From assembly GCF_004345605.1 (NCBI RefSeq), contig NZ_SLVY01000008.1:165022-229021 (forward strand): a stretch of 64,000 bases of DNA, written 5' to 3'. Shown in pieces: positions 24,837 through 33,741 of the stretch. Origin of the DNA: Rhodococcus sp. SMB37 (lineage in GTDB: Bacteria > Actinomycetota > Actinomycetes > Mycobacteriales > Mycobacteriaceae). Every line of letters begins with the position of its first letter. Position 1 is the first letter of the stretch. Made by a program: the position numbers and the translations under genes. The notes beneath the pieces are model-generated. The model saw only the letters and a list, made by a program, of their open reading frames with translations, had not been told where the DNA came from and did not search any database.

Positions 24837-26345
24837 TCAGTCGGCCCAGCTGTCGGGCTCGTCGTCCAACCCGAGGTAGACACTCTTCTGCCGCGAATAC
24901 GCGGCGATGCCGGCGCGTCCCTTCTCGGTACCGAGACCGCTCTCCTTGATGCCGCCGAACGGGGTCGAGATGCTGAACCGCTTGTAGGTGTTGACCCACA
25001 CGGTGCCCGCCTCCAGCTGCCGCGCCAGCCGCCAGGCACGACGGTAATCACGCGTCCAGATACCCGAAGCCAATCCGAACACCGAATCATTGGCCTGGGA
25101 AAGAAGATCCGATTCGCCATCGAACGGCAGCGCAATGAGGACGGGACCGAAGATCTCGTCCTGACACACCGCGGCGTCGTTGCTCAGGCCGTCGATGACG
25201 GTAGGCAGGTAGTACGCGCCCTCTGCCAGCTCCGGGTCGTCAGGGGCGGTGCCGCCGCACAGCACACGACCACCCTCGCAGCGCGCGAGGTCGACATAGC
25301 GGGCGACGGAAGCGCGGTGCGTGTGATGCACGAGCGGCCCCACCTGGGTGCGCGGGTCGCGCCCGTGACCGATCCGCAGCGCGCGGGTCCGCTCGACCAG
25401 CCGCTCCATGAACGGCTCGTACAGCGACCGGTCGACGAACAACCTCGATCCGGCGATACAGCTCTGGCCCGTCGACGAGAAGATCCCGTACATCACACCG
25501 GACACCGCGGCTTCGATGTCGGCGTCGTCGAGCACGATGGTCGGCGACTTGCCGCCGAGTTCGAGCGACACCGGCATCAACTTCTCGGCGCCGGCATGCG
25601 CGACGGCACGCCCGGTGCGGGTGCCGCCCGTGAAGGTCACCTTGCCGACGTGCGGATGCTGCACGATGGCGTCGCCGACGATCGAACCCTTGCCCGGGAG
25701 CACCGACAGCAGTCCTGGCGGCAGCCCGGTGTCGTGGATCGCGCGGGCGAGTGCCATCGAGACCAACGGGGTCCATTCTGCGGGCTTGAGCACAACGGCG
25801 TTCCCGGCGGCCAGCGCGGGCGCGATCTTCTGCGCGTCGCTGGCGATCGGCGAATTCCAGGGGGCGATCGCGCCGATCACGCCGATCGGCTCGTGAATGC
25901 TCATCGTGAGGTAGTTGCCGCGCTGCGTCGTCAAGTCGTCGTCGGAGGTTTCGAGGACCGCCGCGAAGTACCGGAAGGTGCCGGCGGCACTGCCGACCAG
26001 CGCGGTCGTCTCGGTGAGGGTCTTGCCGGTGTTGTAGCTCTGGAGGAGCGCGAGGCGCGATGCTTCCCGCTCGATGGCGTCCGCAATGCGGTGCAGGTAG
26101 CGGGCGCGTTCGTGCGGGAGCAACCCGCGCCAGGCCGGGTCGGCTGCGGCGACGCGGCCCGCTGCGACGGCCTCGTCGACGTCCTCGGCAGTGGCCTGGT
26201 GGATGATCTGCAGGGTTTCCCCGTCGGCGGGATCCGTGACTGCGAAGGCGGGGCCGGTAGCGCGGCGCCAAGTGCCGCCCACCAGGATCTCGTCGGCGAT
26301 AGGCACGAAGTCGAATGCGGCGGCGGTACGTAGTGCGGTGGTCAC
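24837..26345 (-). CDS. Aldehyde dehydrogenase (NAD(P)-dependent)
   Basis: This 502-residue protein is a typical ALDH. The nucleotide site includes PWNSP and FTGGTRTGR. The catalytic Glu is in LELGGKSP and the Cys in STGQSCIAGSR, with the C-terminal FGGIKESGLG segment. It oxidises an aldehyde to the acid, probably one formed in the cluster (for example by the ThDP enzyme). GTG 26345 overlaps the MFS stop (GTGA), so the two are one operon behind the operator-like site at 27760. A longer upstream extension seen in the same frame is only the antisense reading of the MFS gene. Confidence 0.9.
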   Translation of the reverse strand: MTTALRTAAAFDFVPIADEILVGGTWRRATGPAFAVTDPADGETLQIIHQATAEDVDEAVAAGRVAAADPAWRGLLPHERARYLHRIADAIEREASRLALLQSYNTGKTLTETTALVGSAAGTFRYFAAVLETSDDDLTTQRGNYLTMSIHEPIGVIGAIAPWNSPIASDAQKIAPALAAGNAVVLKPAEWTPLVSMALARAIHDTGLPPGLLSVLPGKGSIVGDAIVQHPHVGKVTFTGGTRTGRAVAHAGAEKLMPVSLELGGKSPTIVLDDADIEAAVSGVMYGIFSSTGQSCIAGSRLFVDRSLYEPFMERLVERTRALRIGHGRDPRTQVGPLVHHTHRASVARYVDLARCEGGRVLCGGTAPDDPELAEGAYYLPTVIDGLSNDAAVCQDEIFGPVLIALPFDGESDLLSQANDSVFGLASGIWTRDYRRAWRLARQLEAGTVWVNTYKRFSISTPFGGIKESGLGTEKGRAGIAAYSRQKSVYLGLDDEPDSWAD

Positions 26346-27718
26346 TGGGAGATCTCCTCGAGAGTCTTTTCGCGAGTCTCGATCGCGAAGAATCCGACGA
26401 CGACGGCGCCGATCAGCGCGACGACACCGAACATTCCGAACACGAGCGCCAGGGTTCCGCCGGCGCCGAGAATTCCACCGACGACCAGGGGGCCGACGAT
26501 GATGCCGAGCCGGCCGCTGGCTCCACCGATGGCGCAGCCGATCGCCCGCATCCGGGTCGGGTAGAGCTCCGCGGTGTAGACGTACAGGGCCATATTGACG
26601 GCGAAGACGAACAGTGCCGCACCGGCCGACCAGGCCAGCACTGCCATGGCAGAACCGGTTCCGGTGGCAGCGAGCAGGAACAACAGCGTCGAGCACAGCA
26701 CCATCGAGGCCGTGATGCAGATGCGGCGACCGAGGTTGTCGATCAAGAACGCCACCACGAGACAACCGATGAGCCCGGCCACCGTCGTGAAGATGCTGTA
26801 GTGAAGGGCCGTGTCGACACTGACCTCGAACACAGAGCGGTAGAGGGTCGGCAGCCACGACGCGATGCCGTAGTTGACGAAGTAGGCGCAGCCCCAGATC
26901 GCAGCGAGCATGAGTGTGCGGCGCAGATAGATGCCCTGGAATGCCTCACGGAAGCGACCACGAGTCGTGTCGACGATGCCGGTGGCGAAGGGTTCCGGTT
27001 CGGGCAGAGTCTTCCCGTAGCGCTCGGTGATCTCGGTTTCGATCCGTCGCATGGCGGCATCGGCCTCGTCGTATTTCCCTCTGGACGCGAGCCAGCGTGG
27101 CGATTCGGGGAGCTTGAACAAGGCCGGCAGCAGGACGATCGGAATAGCACCGAGCGCGAAGAGGATCTGGTAGCCGAAGCGGGGCACCACCCACGCCGAG
27201 ACGATCGCGGACATGACGAGTCCGACGGGGAAGATGACCTCGTACAGCAGGACGAAGCGGCCTCGTTTGTGCGCCTTGGTGATCTCACCGATGTAGGTCG
27301 CCGCGACGGGCACCTCGGCTCCGAGCCCGATCCCTTGGATGAATCGGAACGCCAGGAACAGCATCAGCGAATCGGTGAAGGCCATACCGAGGCTCATCAC
27401 GGCGTACAGCGCGAGCGAGACGATGATGACGTTGAGGCGACCCATTCGGTCTGCGAGCCAGCCCCCTCCGAGCGCTCCGACCAGCATGCCGATGCCGCCG
27501 ATGGCGATCACCCACGCCACGCCTGCCGGGGTCAAGTTCCACTTGGGGATCAGAACGGGTAACGAATAGGCGATCATCAGTTGATCGAAGCCGTCGAAGA
27601 AGGTGACCGCGCCGACGATGACGCGTGCCTTGATGTGCCATCGGCTCATCGGCAACCGCTCGAGGCGGGCGCTGATCATCTCGGCGCTAGTGGACATGGT
27701 GGTCGATACCGGTGTCAT
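26342..27718 (-). CDS. MFS transporter of the aromatic acid:H+ symporter/sugar porter type
   Basis: This 458-residue protein has 12 membrane segments. FFDGFDQLMIAY in the first helix, GGGWLADRMGR between helices 2 and 3, and RFIQGIGLGAE in helix 4 are the usual signatures of proton symporters for organic and aromatic acids. The long cytoplasmic loop between helices 6 and 7 is present. ATG 27718 is used; an ATG 7 codons further in is possible. Its place at the head of an operon with the aldehyde dehydrogenase suggests that it imports the pathway substrate. Confidence 0.88.
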   Translation of the reverse strand: MTPVSTTMSTSAEMISARLERLPMSRWHIKARVIVGAVTFFDGFDQLMIAYSLPVLIPKWNLTPAGVAWVIAIGGIGMLVGALGGGWLADRMGRLNVIIVSLALYAVMSLGMAFTDSLMLFLAFRFIQGIGLGAEVPVAATYIGEITKAHKRGRFVLLYEVIFPVGLVMSAIVSAWVVPRFGYQILFALGAIPIVLLPALFKLPESPRWLASRGKYDEADAAMRRIETEITERYGKTLPEPEPFATGIVDTTRGRFREAFQGIYLRRTLMLAAIWGCAYFVNYGIASWLPTLYRSVFEVSVDTALHYSIFTTVAGLIGCLVVAFLIDNLGRRICITASMVLCSTLLFLLAATGTGSAMAVLAWSAGAALFVFAVNMALYVYTAELYPTRMRAIGCAIGGASGRLGIIVGPLVVGGILGAGGTLALVFGMFGVVALIGAVVVGFFAIETREKTLEEISQ

Positions 27719-27759
27719 CGGGATCCTCGGTGTCGGAGGCCATTACTTAAGCCCTTAAA

Positions 27760-27775
27760 GACTTACCGCTAAGAT
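27760..27775. promoter_or_regulatory. Operator-like site before the transporter operon (site 4)
   Basis: GACTTACCGCTAAGAT matches the regulon palindrome in 13 of 16 positions, and the half GCTAAGAT is exact. It lies 42 nt upstream of the MFS start, close to the spacing of the other sites. The imperfect half suggests weaker binding, so the transporter may be expressed at a basal level. Confidence 0.6.
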
Positions 27776-27953
27776 GTAACCTCGAACACTGGATCCCGTC
27801 AACCATTGACTTTGAGCCGGGGGTCGCATAGAGGGACCGTAGACCACGGGGCATCGAGACGCCCCGACAGCAAGCACCTCTACGCGGATCCACTTTTCCG
27901 AGATTCGAGAATCCGATTTGCATCCACCGTTAGTTGCCATAATGTAAATATTC

Positions 27954-28592
27954 ATGACTGCAACCGACCAGGTATCGCATCGCGAGCGCAAACGCGCCCG
28001 CACGTGGACGGCCATCCACCTCGCCGCCGCGAACGCAGCCGCGACGCATGACCACCTGTCGGACATCACCATCGAATCGATCGCCGACGCCGCCTACGTC
28101 TCTCCGCGTACGTTCTTCAATTACTTCAAGTCGAAGGAAGATGCAGTGCTGGGCTTGCGCGCGGCCGTCATCAGCGACACGGTCGTCGACGAGTTCCTGA
28201 TCGAACCCGGCGACGACCTCGTCGAAAAGGTCGCGTTCCTGCTCCTCACCGTCTTCCGCACCACCAACCACAAACAGATCACGCAGACCGAATACGCCGA
28301 TCTGATGGAGCGCCACCCCGAACTCGCCCGCAGGCGCTTCCGGTACATCGACGACGTGCAGGCACTCGTCGCCGAGTTCGTCACCGAACGACTCGTCGCT
28401 TCGGATGGTTGGACGTCGGCCCACCCCGACGAATCCCCCGAGGAAGCAGCGCAGATGGTCGTCACCGTCGCCGGTGCCGTGATGCGGGCCGCGATGCGCC
28501 CGATCCTCACGCGCGCAGACCTCGAGGGGACCGATGCCGATGCGATTCTGCACCGGAAATGCGCACAGTTCAGAAGCGTGACGCGACCATGA
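27954..28592 (+). CDS. TetR-family transcriptional regulator
   Basis: This 212-residue protein has an N-terminal TetR helix-turn-helix at residues 20-65, with SIADAAYVSPRTFFNYFKSKEDAV as the recognition part (given here across two helices). A helical ligand domain follows. ATG 27954 comes directly after an AT-rich stretch (TAATGTAAATATT) that probably holds its promoter; GTTGC at 27933 and GCAAC at 27960 may be arms of its operator. Its stop overlaps the start of the DHA2 exporter (ATGA), so it likely represses its own operon in response to an exported compound. Confidence 0.9.
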   Translation: MTATDQVSHRERKRARTWTAIHLAAANAAATHDHLSDITIESIADAAYVSPRTFFNYFKSKEDAVLGLRAAVISDTVVDEFLIEPGDDLVEKVAFLLLTVFRTTNHKQITQTEYADLMERHPELARRRFRYIDDVQALVAEFVTERLVASDGWTSAHPDESPEEAAQMVVTVAGAVMRAAMRPILTRADLEGTDADAILHRKCAQFRSVTRP

Positions 28593-30133
28593 CGGCGGAA
28601 TCCACGAAGACCGAACAGGAATCGTCGGCGCCCCCCGTCCGGATCGGCTTCATCTTCGCTGGGCTGCTGCTGGCGATGCTGTCGGCATCACTGAGCCAGA
28701 CCGTCCTCAACCCCGCACTGCCCACCATCGTGGGTGAACTGCACGGCGCCGATCTGATGCTGTGGGTGATCACCGCCTACATCCTCGCGTCGACGATCAT
28801 GATGCCGATCTACGGCAAACTCGGAGATCTGCTCGGACGCAAACCGATTCTGATGTTTGCCATCTCGGTCTTCGTGATCGGTTCAGTGGTCAGCGCGACC
28901 GCCCCGAACATCATCTGGCTCATCGCCGGCCGAGCCATCCAGGGTCTCGGCGGCGGCGGGTTGATGATCCTCTCCCAGGCAACGATCGCCGACGTCATTC
29001 CCGCCCGTGAACGCGGCAAGTACATGGGCATCATGAGCAGTGTCTTCGCTCTGTCGTCGGTGAGCGGTCCGCTGCTGGGCGGGTTCTTCACCGAAGGCCC
29101 CGGATGGCGCTGGGTATTCTGGATCAACATTCCGGTCGGTCTACTCGCGCTCCTGGCCGCAGCCTTCTTCCTGCGCCTGCCCGAGCGACGACGGTCGCGA
29201 CCCCGGATCGACGTCGCCGGGATGGCCGTCCTGTCGGTCGCGACAACGCTTCTCGTGTTGGTCGCCACCTTGGGCGGCGCACAGTTCGCGTGGTCGTCAC
29301 CGACCATTCTCACGATGATCGCCGCGACCGTCGTAGCGGTCGGGCTCTTCCTGATCATCGAATCCCGGACTGCGGAGCCCGTCATCCCTCTGCACCTGTT
29401 CCGTGACCGCAACTTCAACATGTGTACCCTGGCCGGGCTCCTCATCAGCGTCTCGCTGTTCGGTGTGGCGTCCTACATGCCGACCTACCTGCAGATGGTT
29501 GCCGGCATGGGAGCCACCGCCGCGGGACTGATGATGCTTCCGATGATGGGCACGCTGTTCGTCACCTCCACGCTCATCGGCCGATATGTGACCCGCACCG
29601 GCCACTACAAGAACTGGCCGATCTTCGGCGCCGTGCTCGTTGCGGCGGCCATGGTCGCGCTGTCGACGCTCACCGTCGAGAGCCCGCTGTGGCTGCTCGG
29701 CTTTTTCGTGGGGCTCCTCGGTCTGGGACTGGGCACCTCGATGCAGCTGCTGGTCCTCGTCGTGCAGAACTCCTTCCCCATCGAGGAGGTCGGCACCGCC
29801 ACGGCGAGCAACAACTATTTCCGGCAGGTCGGAGCGACACTCGGCGTCGGCGTCGTCGGCAGCGTGTTCACGACCCGGGTGGCCACGCTGATCACCGAGC
29901 GGATCCCCGACGCGGCCGATGCCGGGATCCACGCCGACTCACTCACCCCCGCCATCGTGCAAGGGCTGCCCGACTCGTTGCACCTGGCGGTCATCGAGTC
30001 GTACAACGAGGCACTCACCCCGATCTACCTCGCGATCGCTCCGCTCGCGCTCATCGCAGCGGTGTGCCTGTTCTTCGTGATCGAGAAACCGCTCGCGACG
30101 ACCATCGAACGGAAGACCGAGGCGGAAACCTGA
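28589..30133 (+). CDS. DHA2-family MFS drug/compound exporter
   Basis: This 514-residue protein has 14 membrane segments. It carries the DHA2 signatures: LNPALPTIVGEL in helix 1, GKLGDLLGRKP as motif A, RAIQGLGGGGLM in helix 4 and GPLLGGFF as motif C. It should export a toxic or signalling molecule with proton uptake. ATG 28589 overlaps the TetR stop. It lies next to the aromatic cluster but behind its own regulator, and it carries no regulon operator, so it is probably not part of that regulon. Confidence 0.9.
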   Translation: MTAESTKTEQESSAPPVRIGFIFAGLLLAMLSASLSQTVLNPALPTIVGELHGADLMLWVITAYILASTIMMPIYGKLGDLLGRKPILMFAISVFVIGSVVSATAPNIIWLIAGRAIQGLGGGGLMILSQATIADVIPARERGKYMGIMSSVFALSSVSGPLLGGFFTEGPGWRWVFWINIPVGLLALLAAAFFLRLPERRRSRPRIDVAGMAVLSVATTLLVLVATLGGAQFAWSSPTILTMIAATVVAVGLFLIIESRTAEPVIPLHLFRDRNFNMCTLAGLLISVSLFGVASYMPTYLQMVAGMGATAAGLMMLPMMGTLFVTSTLIGRYVTRTGHYKNWPIFGAVLVAAAMVALSTLTVESPLWLLGFFVGLLGLGLGTSMQLLVLVVQNSFPIEEVGTATASNNYFRQVGATLGVGVVGSVFTTRVATLITERIPDAADAGIHADSLTPAIVQGLPDSLHLAVIESYNEALTPIYLAIAPLALIAAVCLFFVIEKPLATTIERKTEAET

Positions 30134-30193
30134 CCCGTCTTCGCGGCCGCTCGGTCGGTCTCGGCCGAAACTTCACCGGAACACCCTTGGATT

Positions 30194-30209
30194 GAACGTA
30201 AGGGCGTTC
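30194..30209. promoter_or_regulatory. Small inverted repeat before the second TetR gene
   Basis: GAACG and CGTTC are separated by 6 nt, directly upstream of the TetR GTG at 30222. It could be the operator of that regulator. The arms are short, so the call is weak. Confidence 0.3.
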
Positions 30210-30221
30210 TACCATCGAATT

Positions 30222-30875
30222 GTGTCCACGGATACGTCCGCGACATCCGGCAGGTCCACCACTCGCCCCTACCGATCTCCGCGGCGTCAGCTCCAGGCAG
30301 CCCGAACCCGAGCCGCCGTACTGGCCACCGCCACCGACCTGTTCACCTCGCGTGGTTGGGCCGGGACCAGCATGCGGGACGTCGCCCACACCGCCGAAGT
30401 GTCGGTAGAAACCATCTATTCGGCGGTCGGGCCCAAAGCCGCACTGCTCAAGGCCGCTGTCGACATAGCAGTGGTCGGCGACGCCGAACCGTCACCGCTC
30501 GCAGACCGGTCGGCATTCATCCGAATCGGCACCGCACCCACCCGCCACGAACGGATCGATGCGGCAGCGCACCTCACCGCAGACATCAACGAACGCACAC
30601 ACCGGATCGTCGAGGTACTTCGCGCCGGAGCCCGAACCGAACCCGCTCTCCGCACCGAAGTCATCGCTGCAACACAACGCAGATACGACACCGTCGCCGA
30701 AGCGGCTCGAATGATCTCCGGACACGATCTCCCGCCGGATCGGATCGACGAGCTGTGGGCACTGACCAGCGACCAGGTCTACCACCTTCTCGCCGACGAA
30801 CGCGGCTGGAGCCGAGCCCGCTACACGGCATGGCTGACCGGCCGTATGGAAGAAATCCTCGACCGTCCCGAATGA
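30222..30875 (+). CDS. TetR-family transcriptional regulator
   Basis: This 217-residue protein has a basic N-terminal tail followed by a TetR helix-turn-helix at about residues 25-70 (TSMRDVAHTAEVSVETIY). The C-terminal ligand domain is not assignable. GTG 30222 is preferred because the alternative TTG at 30192 would include the inverted repeat in the coding part. It ends 27 bp before the hemerythrin-SRPBCC gene and may control it. Confidence 0.82.
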   Translation: MSTDTSATSGRSTTRPYRSPRRQLQAARTRAAVLATATDLFTSRGWAGTSMRDVAHTAEVSVETIYSAVGPKAALLKAAVDIAVVGDAEPSPLADRSAFIRIGTAPTRHERIDAAAHLTADINERTHRIVEVLRAGARTEPALRTEVIAATQRRYDTVAEAARMISGHDLPPDRIDELWALTSDQVYHLLADERGWSRARYTAWLTGRMEEILDRPE

Positions 30876-30902
30876 TTCGGACGGTCACTGATGGAGCACA
30901 TC

Positions 30903-32162
30903 ATGAGCATCGACCCGCACGTCACCGATACACGCACCATGAACATCGTGCACAACGCACTCCGCCGCGACCTCACACGCGCACAACGCGCACTCGCGTC
31001 CACTCCCCCGCCGAACGACGAACGCCGCACCGCACTTGCCGACCATCTGGACTGGATGATGCACTTTCTGCACGTGCATCACGACGGCGAGGATCGAGGA
31101 CTGTGGCCGATGGTGCGCCGGCTGAACCCCGACGCCGGACCCCTGCTCGACCGGATGGACGCCGACCACCGGCTGGTCGCACCGGAGATCACCGGGGTGA
31201 CCGCGGCCGTCGCCGCGTACCGATCGAATGCCGTTTCCCGTGAAGAACTTTCGCAGTCTCTGGGCCGACTCACGGAGGTCTTGATACCGCATCTGCAACG
31301 CGAGGAGAACGAGGCCATGCCCGTGGTGGCCCGGACGCTGTCACAAACTCAGTTGGACGAATGGGAGGAACGGTTCTACCTCGCTCCGAAGTCGAAGCAG
31401 GAACTGGGCCTCGAAGCACACTGGTTGATCGACGGAGCAGACCGCCAGGACTACGACATCATGGCCCACAAGGTCGGCCCCTTCACCCGCTTCATGCTGC
31501 TGCACGCGTTCGCACGGCCGTACCGGCGAGCATGCGCGGCCCGTTGGGGTGCCGGCGTCGACATCCGGCCTCTGCACCGTCGACCGGCCCGCACCGAAGG
31601 CTCCGTCGACGTGCACATAGACGCTCCTGCCCGATCGGTGTACGAGGTGCTGTCGGACGTCACCCGCACCGGCGAGCGCAGCACCGAATGTGTCTCCTGC
31701 ACACCGCTACCCGGAAAAGCCGCGGGAGACGTGGGCGCCCGGTTCCGAGGGCGCAACCGGTCGGGTCACCTCCATTGGTCCCGACTCTGCGAAGTGACGG
31801 CAGCCGACCCGGGGAAGGCGTTTGCGTTCCGCACAGTGCCGGCCCGGCACAATCCGGCCTACCACGACTCGACACTCTGGTCGTACAGACTCACTCCCGA
31901 CGGCACCGGCACCCGGGTCCAGCACTCCTATCGCGTGATCGAGAAGCCCTATCGTCCGTTCGAATGGGGCTACCTGCACCTTCTTCCTCAGCACCACGAC
32001 ATGCGTCCGCAGATGCGCGACAACCTCGAGGCACTGCGGCTGCAATTGGAAAGCGCGACCCCCGGACCTACCGTCCCGGCAACCACTTCATCGCGGCGAC
32101 GAACGGCGCCAGCATCTTCGCCCATGCCTTCTTCGGCAGACCTCGGGGACCGTCCAGGTTGA
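30903..32162 (+). CDS. Hemerythrin-like domain fused to an SRPBCC domain
   Basis: The protein is 419 residues from ATG 30903 (GGAG 6 nt upstream; ATG 30891 is an alternative). The N-terminal half (about 15-165) has the hemerythrin-like metal pattern: HHDGEDRGLW, then MDADHRL, then HLQREENEAM. This would bind a di-iron site for O2, NO or redox sensing. Residues 215-370 form an SRPBCC (polyketide cyclase-like) domain starting at GSVDVHIDAPARSVYEVLSDV. The last 30 residues are Ser/Pro/Thr-rich and overlap the 3' end of the opposing gabD2 gene by 95 bp, so this tail may be a recent read-through. Function unknown. Confidence 0.8.
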   Translation: MSIDPHVTDTRTMNIVHNALRRDLTRAQRALASTPPPNDERRTALADHLDWMMHFLHVHHDGEDRGLWPMVRRLNPDAGPLLDRMDADHRLVAPEITGVTAAVAAYRSNAVSREELSQSLGRLTEVLIPHLQREENEAMPVVARTLSQTQLDEWEERFYLAPKSKQELGLEAHWLIDGADRQDYDIMAHKVGPFTRFMLLHAFARPYRRACAARWGAGVDIRPLHRRPARTEGSVDVHIDAPARSVYEVLSDVTRTGERSTECVSCTPLPGKAAGDVGARFRGRNRSGHLHWSRLCEVTAADPGKAFAFRTVPARHNPAYHDSTLWSYRLTPDGTGTRVQHSYRVIEKPYRPFEWGYLHLLPQHHDMRPQMRDNLEALRLQLESATPGPTVPATTSSRRRTAPASSPMPSSADLGDRPG

Positions 32163-33621
32163 GCAGGCGCGTCGTTGCGATGGTCTGCGCCTCCGTGTAC
32201 TTGAGCAGACCGTCGGGACCGTGTCGCCGGCCCACGCCGGAGATACCCATGCCTCCCATCGGGGCGTCGGTACTACCCCACGCCGGCGCGTACCCTTCGT
32301 CGACGTTGACGGTGCCCGCGTGGATCCGCGCTGCGATCGCCTCACCCTCGGCCTTGGTGCGCGCCCACACCGACGCGTTGAGTCCGTACTCCGTGTCGTT
32401 GGCACGACGGATCGCGTCCTCGACGTCATCCACCGGATACACCGACACGAGCGGCCCGAACGTCTCGTCGGCGTAGCACTCGGCATCTTCGGGAACGTCG
32501 GTCAGGACGGTCGGTTCGTAGAACAGCGGCCCCAGGTCCGGGCGCGGCTTGCCGCCGGCGACGACGGTCGCGCCCTTCGCGACCGCGTCGTCCACGTGCG
32601 CCGACACGGTCTTGACCTGATCCTCGTTGATGAGCGATCCCATCTCGGTGCCGAAGTCGTAGCTCGCACCGAGCGCGACCTTGCGCACCCGATCACCGAA
32701 CATCCGGAGGAACTCGGGCGCGATCGACTTCTCGACGTAGATCCGCTCGATCGAGATGCACAGCTGACCGGAGTTCGAGAAGCACGCGCGCATCGCGGCT
32801 TCGGTCACCTCGCGCAAGTTCGCGCCTTCGGTGACGATCATGGGGTTCTTTCCGCCGAGCTCGGCGGAAAAGCCGATGAGACGTCGCCCGGCCTGCTCTG
32901 CGAGGAGACGACCGGTCTGCGAGGAACCCGTGAACATCAGGTAGTCGGTGTTCTCGACGAGTGCGGTACCCACCACCGAACCGGGGCCGGGCACGACGGC
33001 GAACAGGTCGCGCGGCAACCCCGCCTCGTAGAGCAGGTCGGCGACTGCAAGTGCGCAGTACGGGGTCTGGCTGTCGGGCTTGAGCACCACCGCGTTGCCC
33101 GCGAGCAGCGCAGGGATCGCGTCGGAGACGGCGAGGGTCATCGGGTAGTTCCACGGCGCGATCACCCCGACAACGCCCTTGGGATGATGCCGCACCGTGG
33201 TCTTCGTCAGGACGGGGAGCATTCCCGTGGCACTGCGTGGGCGCAGCAGTTTCGCCGCTGTGCGCGCGTAGTAGCGCGCGGTCATCGCGATGTCGAGCAC
33301 TTCTTCCTGCGCCGATGCCCGGGATTTGCCAGTTTCGGCCTGCGCCATGTCCATGAGCGACTCGCGCTTCGAGATCAGCAGGTCGCGATAGCGGTGGAAG
33401 ATCTCGGCGCGCTCCTGGACCGGCGTCTGCGCCCACGCGACCTGCGCTTTGCGTGCACGGTCGATCGCGGCTTTCGCATCGTCGGCGGTGCCGACGGGCA
33501 CGGTCGCGATCTCGCGGCCGGTGAAGGCCTCGACGACGGGTCGCGTGGGTCGCGAGGAGGTGTCCTCGATCGCGATGAGCTCTGCGAGCCTCGCGAAGGT
33601 CGCAGCGTTCGGAGCAGGCAT
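32068..33621 (-). CDS. gabD2: GabD2-type succinic semialdehyde dehydrogenase
   Basis: This 517-residue aldehyde dehydrogenase resembles mycobacterial GabD2. It has PWNYP, FTGSSQTGR, catalytic Glu in AELGGKNP and Cys in NSGQLCISIER. A long C-terminal segment (GPRGLPKKAWAKMLAP) past the usual ALDH end is characteristic of this branch. It should oxidise succinic semialdehyde to succinate with NAD(P). ATG 33621 is used. Its 3' end overlaps the tail of the convergent hemerythrin fusion gene. A second succinic-semialdehyde-type enzyme lies at 59180. Confidence 0.85.
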   Translation of the reverse strand: MPAPNAATFARLAELIAIEDTSSRPTRPVVEAFTGREIATVPVGTADDAKAAIDRARKAQVAWAQTPVQERAEIFHRYRDLLISKRESLMDMAQAETGKSRASAQEEVLDIAMTARYYARTAAKLLRPRSATGMLPVLTKTTVRHHPKGVVGVIAPWNYPMTLAVSDAIPALLAGNAVVLKPDSQTPYCALAVADLLYEAGLPRDLFAVVPGPGSVVGTALVENTDYLMFTGSSQTGRLLAEQAGRRLIGFSAELGGKNPMIVTEGANLREVTEAAMRACFSNSGQLCISIERIYVEKSIAPEFLRMFGDRVRKVALGASYDFGTEMGSLINEDQVKTVSAHVDDAVAKGATVVAGGKPRPDLGPLFYEPTVLTDVPEDAECYADETFGPLVSVYPVDDVEDAIRRANDTEYGLNASVWARTKAEGEAIAARIHAGTVNVDEGYAPAWGSTDAPMGGMGISGVGRRHGPDGLLKYTEAQTIATTRLLNLDGPRGLPKKAWAKMLAPFVAAMKWLPGR

Positions 33622-33741
33622 GTCGCACCCCTACCGGTGAGTAGTTCTCGGAGTTACACCAAACTACCGCGTCGGGATGGTCCGTGTCACAGTCCGGGCA
33701 TTCCACGGTCGGCCCGCGTTGCCGGAAGAACCCACCTATGG

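Noticed and set aside
26346..26858. N-terminal extension of the aldehyde dehydrogenase to 673 residues
   Set aside because: The extra residues are the antisense of the MFS gene and have no ALDH similarity. GTG 26345 gives a normal 502-residue enzyme that overlaps the MFS stop.
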